Shown here: piece by piece, positions 57,015 to 64,000 of the stretch
Position numbering within the stretch: the stretch's first letter is position 1
How the letters are laid out: the number at the start of each line of letters is the position of its first letter
Source: Henriciella mobilis
GTDB taxonomy: Bacteria; Pseudomonadota; Alphaproteobacteria; Caulobacterales; Hyphomonadaceae
DNA length: 64,000 nt
Assembly: GCF_003576315.1 (NCBI RefSeq)
Contig: NZ_QWFZ01000039.1
Location: forward strand, 454,754-518,753
Direction of reading: 5' to 3'
Notes under the pieces: model-generated
Told to the model about the DNA's origin: nothing
The model's input: the letters and a program-made list of their open reading frames with translations, nothing else
The model's database searches: none
Translations under genes and position numbers: made by a program

Positions 57015-57428
57015 TCAGCGTAACTCATCGAGATCAGGGCTTACTTTTGATAGCACGCTTCGCTCATTTCCGAGCTTTTTCGCCACTTGCTGGATGAAAT
57101 GATCAAACCGACGTTGCCCCAACGCATGGGCTGCATCTCGTTGTCCCTCAGGGATAGGCTCTGTTCGGGTCAGCCAATAGAATACAAAATGCGCAGTTGT
57201 TTCGAGGCAGAGCGCGGTGTCGCGTTCAATTTCTCCCTGCCTGCGATCAAACGCGTCCATGCGGCGAAGTAAGCGCTCTTCGAGAACAAGATTGGATTCA
57301 GGTTCGAAAAAACGGCTGAGTGCCTCTTCCACTATATCGGTTTTGGTAACGCCAGGCTCTCTCGTTCGGCGATCAAGTTCAGCATACAGCTTATGGGAAA
57401 GCCGAAGGTTCACACGCGGTTTGCTCAT
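57015..57428 (-). CDS. Ribbon-helix-helix (CopG/TraJ-like) protein of the transfer module
   Basis: 137 residues. Seen: N-terminal RHH motif PRVNLRLSHKLYAELDRRTREPGVTKTDIVEEALSRFF (in part), then a helical region rich in Arg/Glu (LVLEERLLRRMDAFDRRQGEIERD). Starts 2 bp after the coupling-protein gene ends, so it is co-transcribed with it. Proteins of this type in conjugative elements are relaxosome accessory or regulatory factors; the exact role here is inferred. Confidence 0.78.
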   Translation of the reverse strand: MSKPRVNLRLSHKLYAELDRRTREPGVTKTDIVEEALSRFFEPESNLVLEERLLRRMDAFDRRQGEIERDTALCLETTAHFVFYWLTRTEPIPEGQRDAAHALGQRRFDHFIQQVAKKLGNERSVLSKVSPDLDELR

Positions 57429-57430
57429 CT

Positions 57431-59392
57431 TTAAAACTCCGGCAGAGTGTTGTCATCGGCTAGGTCAAGCGCTGCCGCCCGGCGGATCGTTTCCAGCGTG
57501 TGCTCTGAACCGATATCCTCTGCATCATCGATTTCTGGAGATGCATCCGGTTCAACTTGAACCGCAGCTACTGGGCCTGACTGATCAAGTGTGGGGACGA
57601 TCTCTCTACTGACTTCTGAGGTGTTTTTTGCTGAGGTCTCGGCAGCAATCATTCCTGGGCGGAAAATATCCGTCCAACTGCTATTGCCGTTTATGAGAAC
57701 CGGCATCTCTTTTGGTGGCGGCATCACCCGAACTGTAAAGTTGCCATCTTGGAAATAGCGAAGTTTTTTTGCGAGAATTGGCGGTGTGCCTGAAACCATC
57801 ACGACTTCATCGGCAGGAGACATTTGCATCACTTCGCCGGGCGTCATGAGCGCGCGCTGTGTTTCTTGGCGCGACACCATCATGTGACTAAGCCATGGAG
57901 CAAGCCGGTGTCCTGTATAATTCTTCTGTGATCGCAGCTCCGTTTTCGTTCCGAGAGCTTCCGAGATGCGTTTAGCCGTACGCTCATCATTGGTCGAAAA
58001 AGCGATCCGGACATGGCAATTATCCAGGATCGCATTGTTCGGCCCGTAGGCCTTTTCGATCTGATTGAGAGACTGGGCAATTAGATAGGCCCGCACACCA
58101 TAGCCCGCCATGAAAGCAAGGGCACTTTCGAAGAAGTCGAGCCGACCGAGCGCCGGAAACTCGTCGAGCATCAGCAGTATGTTTCGCCGCTCAGATTCCG
58201 GCATTGATTCAGTCAGCCTTCGACCAATTTGATTGAGGACCAACCTCATTAGAGGTTTGGTGCGCGAGAGATCAGAAGGCGGAACAACGAGGTAAAGCGA
58301 CATGGGCCGATTTAAGCGAGTGAGATCGCTGATCTGCCAATCGCTTGCAGACGTCACCTCCGCAATAACCGGATCACGATAAAGCCCCAGAAAACTGAGA
58401 GCCGTGGAGAGGACGCCAGATCGCTCATTTTCCGATTTGTTGAGGAGTTCACGGGCGGCACCTGCAACAACGGGATGCACACTATGTTTGCCGTTAGAAT
58501 GCTCAACGTGTTTTGTTTTGAGCATCACGCCGAGCGTTTTTTCAAAGCTTCTTGAAGGGTCTGATAAAAACTGCGCACACCCCGATAGAGTTTTATCTTT
58601 CTCAGCGTAGAGAACATGTAAAATAACCCCGACAAGCAAGGCGTGCGCGGTCTTTTCCCAATGGCTGCGCCGTTCAAGCGAGCCTTCCGGATCAACCAGG
58701 ATATCAGCAATATTCTGCACGTCGCGCACTTCGCTCGCGCCTTTACGGACCTCCATCAACGGATTGAAACGGGAACTGGAAGCATCTGTGGGATCGAACC
58801 GCATACAGTTCGAAAACGACCCGCGCCATCCTGAGGTTAACTCCCAGTTTTCTCCCTTTATGTCGTGGATGACTGCGCTACCTGTCCAGGAGAGAAGTGT
58901 CGGAATGACCAAACCGACGCCCTTACCTGATCTCGTCGGCGCGAAGGCGAGCACATGTTCAGGCCCGCTATGGCGTAAGTATTTGTCTTTCCAGCGCCCT
59001 AAAAAAACGCCCTCGTCCTTTAACAGACCTGCTTTCTGCAGATCGGACTTCTCAGCCCAACGGGCCGAGCCATAAGTTGTGACGCTGCGCTCCCAGCGTG
59101 ATCGCCAAACTGACCCCAAAACCGCAGCAAGAATGCCGAGCAACCCGCCACTCGCCGCTATTGCCCCGCCGCGAGCAAACACTTCCGGCGCATAAGCCTC
59201 ATAAGCGTACCACCATTGGAATAGTCGCCACGGTCGATAGACGGGCCACTGATCCCATAAAAACCAGGGGTGTCCGAGCGCCGGTTGGTAGCCGAGGGCA
59301 TGCGCGACCCACTGCGTTGCCCCCCACATGGTCAAAACGATGATGGATAGAACGATCAGAAACTGACCGATCAAAATCTTAGACGGCGACAT
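57431..59392 (-). CDS. Type IV secretion coupling protein (VirD4/TraG)
   Basis: 653 residues. Seen: two N-terminal membrane segments (ILIGQFLIVLSIIVLTMWGA, AIAASGGLLGILAAVLGSVW), Walker A LAFAPTRSGKGVGLVIPTLL near residue 150, the GSAVIHDIKGENWELT segment, Walker B NILLMLDEFPALGRL, and the C-terminal VSRQETQRALMTPGEVMQMSP motif typical of TraG. An acidic tail of about 90 residues follows. It would link the relaxase-DNA complex to a type IV secretion channel whose other genes lie outside the window. Known class: hexameric ATPase at the inner membrane. Confidence 0.95.
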   Translation of the reverse strand: MSPSKILIGQFLIVLSIIVLTMWGATQWVAHALGYQPALGHPWFLWDQWPVYRPWRLFQWWYAYEAYAPEVFARGGAIAASGGLLGILAAVLGSVWRSRWERSVTTYGSARWAEKSDLQKAGLLKDEGVFLGRWKDKYLRHSGPEHVLAFAPTRSGKGVGLVIPTLLSWTGSAVIHDIKGENWELTSGWRGSFSNCMRFDPTDASSSRFNPLMEVRKGASEVRDVQNIADILVDPEGSLERRSHWEKTAHALLVGVILHVLYAEKDKTLSGCAQFLSDPSRSFEKTLGVMLKTKHVEHSNGKHSVHPVVAGAARELLNKSENERSGVLSTALSFLGLYRDPVIAEVTSASDWQISDLTRLNRPMSLYLVVPPSDLSRTKPLMRLVLNQIGRRLTESMPESERRNILLMLDEFPALGRLDFFESALAFMAGYGVRAYLIAQSLNQIEKAYGPNNAILDNCHVRIAFSTNDERTAKRISEALGTKTELRSQKNYTGHRLAPWLSHMMVSRQETQRALMTPGEVMQMSPADEVVMVSGTPPILAKKLRYFQDGNFTVRVMPPPKEMPVLINGNSSWTDIFRPGMIAAETSAKNTSEVSREIVPTLDQSGPVAAVQVEPDASPEIDDAEDIGSEHTLETIRRAAALDLADDNTLPEF

Positions 59393-59463
59393 CGCATAGA
59401 GGCTCCCATTCAGAAAACCTCTCTAGTGTTTCGCGCCTACTCAAATTCAGCCAGTGTGAATGG

Positions 59464-59481
59464 CGGCAAATGGCGGCATAA
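59464..59481 (-). repeat. Copy 1 of an inverted 18-bp repeat bracketing the relaxase and DUF262 genes
   Basis: On the minus strand this reads TTATGCCGCCATTTGCCG, which matches 17 of 18 bases of the plus-strand copy at 63667-63684. It lies in the gap between the DUF262 gene and the coupling-protein gene. Both copies continue into another GCCGCCA within 10 bases. Operator, IHF-like bend site or remnant of the unit's insertion are possible readings. Confidence 0.6.
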
Positions 59482-59504
59482 CTGCCGAGGATCGCGCCCT
59501 GTCT

Positions 59505-61409
59505 CTAGGCGACCTCTTCTAATATCCGAACGTCAGGCTGTGCGTCGTCTTCCTCGTTCGAACCTGCCGTCCGTAGGATTTCCCGGCCTGTCTTGCGCTC
59601 AATCAGTTGCAAGAGCTTTTCCTTCCGATCCTCATAGAATGCATCGAAATCATCCGTGCGCAGCAATTGCGGTTCTATTAAATGCGACCGTAGAATGTCG
59701 TCGAGTCGATCCCGCGCGTTGTCGGTGCTTTCGCTCTTGGCAAGTTCACTTTCAAGTCGCCCAAGATACTCTGACGGAGCGCGTCCACCGATAAGGCGGT
59801 TAGTCTGCGCGAAGAGTGGAGTCTTGTTGATGATGGAGTCGTAGCGGTCAGCACCTATTCCTTTGTCGATCGCCCATTTCTTTGGAAAAATGTGGTGAAT
59901 ATCGACGGGATCGTCATGAGCATCCATTATTCGAGCTTCTTTCCCTGTCCTGAAATCGAGACAGCCTTCATTTAGTATGGCTGCATGCAGCGCTTTGTAA
60001 CCAGCAGAAGTTCGGGAGCGGAGTTCATCGAGCCGGTCGGCGCGAATACTGATCTCGGTAATGGCTCGCGGCTGGTCATTTCCGCCCTCCAGCCAATCTA
60101 AAAGCTCCAACATGTCGCGTGCAACGCGCGTGTCGGTACTTGTTCCATACGTCTCCCCGAGCGTGACAGCCCAAAACCATTGAGCCAGCTGATCCATCTG
60201 AGCTGCATTCAGGTCGGGGCGCTCCATTGATGCGTGCACTGCTGCAATGGTTTTCCCGGTTGGCAGGTAAGGAATATCTCGTTCCCTGATAATGTTCAGC
60301 CTCTCAAAGAAGTTGCGAGCGTGGATATAACCATCTGTCAGTTGCTCGGCATTCTGTTGAAATATGTGACAATCCAGTTTGAGCAGATCATTGGCCTTAA
60401 TGCTAACGGCCGGTATATCTCTTTGGTCCGTCTTGCCATCGGCTATGGCTGTTCGTCTTTCGGCGTGGGTTTGAAGCGCACATGCAACCTGCAGAACATC
60501 GCGCTCATCCAATCCAGCAAGAACGCCGGATTTCGCCGGCCCTTTGATTTTGACAAGCCGCCCTTCCTTGAGTTCATCATTTTTGGGCTCTCGCCTATGT
60601 TTGGCGATAAACGCTGCCCTGTCCGTCCCCCGAAGATCTTCTCTGAGATCAAAATTATCTGCGGCGAAGATCGCTGTCAGCAATTCAAAGGCGTCCAGTT
60701 TTTTGCCGCCGACATTCACTTTCTCAAATACTGTGCATACTGCCTCTCGCGAGTTGGCCTTAGTGAGTGTGATGACGGGCACTTTGTAAGAGACGATCCG
60801 ATCGATTATTTGCTCCTTGAACGCTTTGAAAAACTCCGTTTGCGCACTTCCATGTTCCGCCGTGAAGGCGAGCAGCCAATCGGTGACATCCAAAGCCTTG
60901 TTCAGTGGAAACATAAACTGCTGACACTCTGATTCTGTTGTCCGCAGGTCCAGGTCGATATCTTTGTTGAAGTTTGATCTAAGCGTTCGGTCACTCAGCA
61001 CCGAGAAGATCGCATCTTCAAGGCGCGCTGTGTGCAATGCGCGTTTCATGTCGATGTAATAATACAACGACATGGCTTTTCCTTTTGAATTCTGCGTCTG
61101 GACAGGCTGATCTGACCTAAGAGCCTGATAGAGAGAGGTCATTCGTTGTTGCCCGTCGAGGAGCAACTCCTCTGGCTCAACGCCGGTTGTGGGGGCATGT
61201 GCTAAAGCGCGGGTTTTGAACTTCAGTTCACCGCCAGTTTCGAGCGTGAGTATCGCACCGATTGGGAACCCCGCTGCGACAGAAGCTAAAAGTTGGCGTA
61301 CTCCTTCATCCGTCCAGACCCAATCGCGCTGAAAATCTGGCAATTGGAGCGACTCCGAATGGACTTCATTCAGGAGTGCTTTGAGGTCCTTAGGATTGGT
61401 ATTAAACAT
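59505..61409 (-). CDS. DUF262 domain protein with HNH-like C-terminus (GmrSD-like defence candidate)
   Basis: 634 residues from ATG 61409; a longer start to 61523 is possible. Seen: DUF262 hallmarks LQLPDFQRDWVWTDEGVRQLL near residue 22 (in part) and the catalytic ELLLDGQQRMTSLY (DGQQR at 85-89); KVNVGGKKLDAFELLTA; and a late HNH-type motif DIHHIFPKKWAI with NKTPLFAQTNRLIGGRAPSEYL (in part), as in DUF1524. Known: GmrSD and related type IV restriction systems combine these two parts to cut modified phage DNA. The gene sits between the relaxase and coupling-protein genes on the same strand, an unusual place for cargo. Confidence 0.83.
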   Translation of the reverse strand: MFNTNPKDLKALLNEVHSESLQLPDFQRDWVWTDEGVRQLLASVAAGFPIGAILTLETGGELKFKTRALAHAPTTGVEPEELLLDGQQRMTSLYQALRSDQPVQTQNSKGKAMSLYYYIDMKRALHTARLEDAIFSVLSDRTLRSNFNKDIDLDLRTTESECQQFMFPLNKALDVTDWLLAFTAEHGSAQTEFFKAFKEQIIDRIVSYKVPVITLTKANSREAVCTVFEKVNVGGKKLDAFELLTAIFAADNFDLREDLRGTDRAAFIAKHRREPKNDELKEGRLVKIKGPAKSGVLAGLDERDVLQVACALQTHAERRTAIADGKTDQRDIPAVSIKANDLLKLDCHIFQQNAEQLTDGYIHARNFFERLNIIRERDIPYLPTGKTIAAVHASMERPDLNAAQMDQLAQWFWAVTLGETYGTSTDTRVARDMLELLDWLEGGNDQPRAITEISIRADRLDELRSRTSAGYKALHAAILNEGCLDFRTGKEARIMDAHDDPVDIHHIFPKKWAIDKGIGADRYDSIINKTPLFAQTNRLIGGRAPSEYLGRLESELAKSESTDNARDRLDDILRSHLIEPQLLRTDDFDAFYEDRKEKLLQLIERKTGREILRTAGSNEEDDAQPDVRILEEVA

Positions 61410-61527
61410 GCTTGGAATAATCCCCCATATATTTGGCCGCACTGAAATATTCAGGTGCCAGCCGACATTAGTTGCACTTGCCGGTATTGATAAGCCTTTG
61501 ATGGCTAATTTTAGCGCGGCCAACCAA

Positions 61528-63471
61528 TTAGCGGCTGAGACCTCTTTTCAGAGCATCAGAAATACTCCAGCTGACGCCGCGCTCTCGCACTTCGATCGCC
61601 ATTGATCTGCCGCGTTGCCTTTCCATATCCGGTCTCCACGGCACCATAGCAAACGCTTTCTCGTTACCGACAATTGCCATTCTACCTTGTGCAAGATCGG
61701 TCGTGCGCTCGAATTTTCCCTCGAAACCCTCTCCTGTTTCCAGCACCTTATGCACACGTTGAGTTCGCTTGGATTCTACCTCGCCCAAGCGGCGCAACTC
61801 CTCCATTCTTAGTCGCTGACGCACCTCAGTGTTCAAAGTCGTTTCTCCGTCTTTGAGCCATCCCTTTTCGCGCAAGAAAGCCACACGAGCTTTACGTGCG
61901 TCACTTATCGCCGTGTTTTCCAGGCTGTTTTGCTTGCCCTCTTCGCGATCCAGCCATGTCTCGGCACGCGTTTCAATTTGCACCTTTAGTGAGGCCCACG
62001 AGTGCACCTTTATAGCGACACTGCCGCTTCTCGCGGCTTCAAATTCTGCCGCCTTTTCGAGGAAGTCCTCAGCTATTTCCCAATCCCCTTGAGGGCTTAT
62101 GTTTACGATGCCTGCTCTGCGAAGCGCTGCGAGCCGTCTTTTGTGGGCAAGTCGGTAAGCACTTGATGCGGATGGATCAGCAGCGGAATGAAGCTCGTCT
62201 GAATAAAGCCCGCCACTTCGGTCCGCGATCTCAGCAATCGTGCGATCTGCTCTCCTGGGTTTCTGAGGCTGCGCTGATAGCTCAACAACCGCTCCTATAG
62301 GCGGCAAGACCCCACCGAGCTCATCTGATACAGGCGCGTACCATGGCGTTTCCTGAAAGTCCTCTACGAGGATGAAGCGCCGGTCTCGCAATTCATCTTC
62401 CGGACCATGCTGTATCACTTGGCCCAGAATAGATGGCAAATCGCCCGTTCGTTCCTCAAAGAATCGAACCCTATCGGCATGTTTACCGGGCTCTACGCCC
62501 GCCGCCAGTGTGCGGATGATATCGCCCTTGCGCCCCATCGCTTTCAACGCACGATCCCAGTGCGAGGCGAGTTGCCATCGTCCTTCCCCAAGATTTTTAG
62601 CAAGGTGAAGCTGTTCGAGATGAGATAGACGCTGCTCGTGGAGACTATGCTTAAAACGCCCAAATGCAGTTGACCCGCGTGATAATTCCGCGACGCCTTG
62701 ATTTGATAAGTGCGCGATCTCCCGATCAAGTCCTGTAAATCTATCCTGCAACACTTCCCGGTGCCGGGACTTTACGATCTCAATATCACGCCTTGGACCA
62801 AGTTCTTGTGTTAGGGTCTCTTCGGCCCGCGCACGTAGCCCTTTCATGAGATAATCTCGGGCGATGACGAGGTCTTGCCCCAAGTCATCCTTGCCGCGAA
62901 TGACAATGTGCGTATGCGGATGTCCCGTATTGTGATGATCGACCGCGACCCAGTCGAGCCCTGTACCGAGATCGCGCTCCATTTCTGACATCAGTCGCCG
63001 TGTTGTTTCTTTTAAGTCGTAGAGCTGATCTGCATCTTCTGGTGAAACGATTATGCGGAACTGGTGGCGGTCGTCCATGCTGCGCTCTGCGAATGCGCGG
63101 CCATCCATGTCTCGATCATCCCGCCCATAAAGCTGACCGCCTGACCCATCCCTGTCGACACCATCTCGTTGAATGTAATCAATGTGCCGCGAATAGGCTC
63201 TTATGCCGATGCCTGATTTGGCGCGCGCAATATGCACTTTAACGACGACACGGCGACGGCGCATGCGAGGTAATCGCTGACCCTTTATGCGTGCATGGAG
63301 CCCTGCAGCGCTTCCTTTGCCAATACGTGCCCCCGTAAAGGAGGGTTTTGTACGCGGCGCAGACATTTGCTTTGCCGCTTTGAGAAGTCTGGAACGAAAA
63401 CGTCTAGAAGACCCTGCGCCAGTGTCTCTCAGCTTGCCAAGGCGCGGCGTAAAATCAGTGTCACCACTCAT
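61528..63471 (-). CDS. Relaxase (MOB-type, with DUF3363-like C-terminus)
   Basis: 647 residues from ATG 63471 (an ATG at 63495 is also in frame). Seen: basic N-terminus, RAYSRHIDYIQRDG near residue 101 (Tyr candidates), and the metal-binding histidine triad HNTGHPHTHIVIRG at about residues 180-193 (His184, 186, 188) typical of VirD2/TraI-like relaxases. The C-terminal half is helical and matches DUF3363 of alphaproteobacterial relaxases in layout. It would nick oriT and be moved by the VirD4-like protein. It lies 118 bp upstream of the DUF262 gene. Confidence 0.9.
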   Translation of the reverse strand: MSGDTDFTPRLGKLRDTGAGSSRRFRSRLLKAAKQMSAPRTKPSFTGARIGKGSAAGLHARIKGQRLPRMRRRRVVVKVHIARAKSGIGIRAYSRHIDYIQRDGVDRDGSGGQLYGRDDRDMDGRAFAERSMDDRHQFRIIVSPEDADQLYDLKETTRRLMSEMERDLGTGLDWVAVDHHNTGHPHTHIVIRGKDDLGQDLVIARDYLMKGLRARAEETLTQELGPRRDIEIVKSRHREVLQDRFTGLDREIAHLSNQGVAELSRGSTAFGRFKHSLHEQRLSHLEQLHLAKNLGEGRWQLASHWDRALKAMGRKGDIIRTLAAGVEPGKHADRVRFFEERTGDLPSILGQVIQHGPEDELRDRRFILVEDFQETPWYAPVSDELGGVLPPIGAVVELSAQPQKPRRADRTIAEIADRSGGLYSDELHSAADPSASSAYRLAHKRRLAALRRAGIVNISPQGDWEIAEDFLEKAAEFEAARSGSVAIKVHSWASLKVQIETRAETWLDREEGKQNSLENTAISDARKARVAFLREKGWLKDGETTLNTEVRQRLRMEELRRLGEVESKRTQRVHKVLETGEGFEGKFERTTDLAQGRMAIVGNEKAFAMVPWRPDMERQRGRSMAIEVRERGVSWSISDALKRGLSR

Positions 63472-63495
63472 GTGGTCCGAACTCCGCCAATGCAC

Positions 63496-63704
63496 CTAAA
63501 AATCCCAATAGATTCAACAAATCTGAGAAAATTCGTGCACCACATATTCCGGCATAGGGCGCCAAAAAAGAGATGTGCAGACAATGCCTTATGCACCTGT
63601 TGGTGCAAAAGCTTCAATCTTGCCCGTTCGGGTTTGCTGGCTGATCTAACGCTTCGTTTCGCCGCTTTATGCCGCCATATGCCGGAAAACGCCGCCATCT
63701 CTAT
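63496..63704. other. Candidate oriT region
   Basis: 209 bp between relaxase and traF. It holds an inverted repeat TGCACC-TGTT-GGTGCA (63592-63607), further GTGCA/TGCAC copies near 63,535 and 63,575, a CCCGTTCGGG dyad near 63,625, and GCCGCC repeats at 63,667-63,698. Location beside the relaxase start fits an origin of transfer. No nic site was identified. Confidence 0.4.
63667..63684 (+). repeat. Copy 2 of the inverted 18-bp repeat
   Basis: Reads TTATGCCGCCATATGCCG on the plus strand; one mismatch to copy 1 at 59464-59481 in opposite orientation. A further GCCGCCAT follows at 63691-63698. Lies 20 bp past the stop of the traF gene. Confidence 0.6.
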
Positions 63705-64000
63705 TTAGCGCCACTCCAGCACAAGCTGCGCTGAACTTTGAATATCACTTACATTGGTCGGCCCAAAGTAACGTCCATCGAGAGAAGCCGGATGCGGATT
63801 CATCAAAAATATCTGGCTATTACTGAGCCTGATACACCCTTCCCATGAAGGCAAATCTCGCATCATAGAATCTGTTTTTCTTGCGATGCCATGAGGGGTT
63901 TGGTTAATGAGAATGCGTCCATCTACCCTGCAAATCTCATCGCCTGGCACACCAGCGATACGCTTCAGGAGTGGCCAATCTTTTCCGACAAACCCATGTT
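63705..64000 (-). CDS. TraF-type S26 peptidase (conjugal transfer), 5' end beyond window
   Basis: About 98 C-terminal residues are visible; the start lies to the right of the window. Seen: GFVGKDWPLLKRIAGVPGDEICRVDGRILIN (in part), where the Lys of LLKR is the catalytic base of S26 signal peptidases and GVPGDEI is a family hallmark, and GCIRLSNSQIFLMNPHPASLDGRYFGP. Known: TraF processes the pilin TrbC in IncP/Ti-type transfer systems. It is upstream of the relaxase on the same strand, as in related elements. Confidence 0.85.
   Translation of the reverse strand, partial: HGFVGKDWPLLKRIAGVPGDEICRVDGRILINQTPHGIARKTDSMMRDLPSWEGCIRLSNSQIFLMNPHPASLDGRYFGPTNVSDIQSSAQLVLEWR

Noticed and set aside
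61410..61523. Longer start for the DUF262 protein at 61523
   Set aside because: The family begins near the LQLPDFQRDW region; the extra 38 residues are not typical, though the alternative cannot be excluded.

Overview
The window reads as a chromosomal segment of an alphaproteobacterium, most likely a marine Hyphomonadaceae-type organism (Hyphomonas/Henriciella-like). This is an inference from gene content and order: mltG-fabF-acpP-fabG-fabD, rpsF-rpsR-rplI-dnaB, alr with an Mla-type ABC pair, radA-cvpA-purF, yfgM-bamB-der, an UrcA-family protein, curli-like genes and a large TonB-dependent receptor, all in GC-rich DNA. No rRNA, convincing tRNA or CRISPR array was seen.

Positions 1-23,050 are conserved housekeeping DNA. 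The minus strand carries fatty acid synthesis genes (fabD, fabG, acpP, fabF) followed by mltG, which runs off the left edge. The plus strand carries three ribosomal protein genes, a clear terminator and dnaB. Then come alr-mlaE-mlaF (minus), radA-cvpA-purF-SDR (plus), yfgM/bamB/der (minus), panB, and a few oxidoreductases and membrane proteins.

Positions 23,050-28,900 hold a curli-like amyloid locus on the minus strand: csgF, csgG with a long C-terminal extension, a 506-residue curlin-repeat protein, a smaller curlin-repeat protein, and an unrecognised secreted protein with a faint curlin-like stretch. An A24 prepilin peptidase faces it. A 26-bp perfect palindrome lies between the divergent units.

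Positions 28,900-41,650 are accessory chromosomal genes: a BCCT transporter, a TonB receptor, a TPR-sulfotransferase coupled to a MarR regulator, a hydroxyacid dehydrogenase, a second MarR gene facing a secreted TPR protein with three ATGYATATACA sites between and on the two genes, a nitronate monooxygenase-like protein, a stand-alone LigD-type polymerase and a DUF2855 protein.

From about 41,900 to the right edge the content turns mobile. First come an AbiE type IV toxin-antitoxin pair and an unknown gene. After an AT-rich boundary (about 44,480-45,046), base composition drops visibly. There follow a four-gene overlapping operon of unknown purpose (P-loop protein, ABC exporter, alpha/beta hydrolase, OprP-like porin), an Asp/Asn beta-hydroxylase-like gene, and a heavy-metal RND remnant (czcA fragment, DUF3240, czcC-like) cut by an IS3-like element. 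HipBA and a conjugation module complete the window: a ribbon-helix-helix protein, a VirD4/TraG coupling protein, a DUF262/HNH-type putative defence gene, a relaxase and a TraF-type peptidase running off the right edge. The whole suggests an integrative conjugative element carrying metal-efflux, defence and uncharacterised export cargo.
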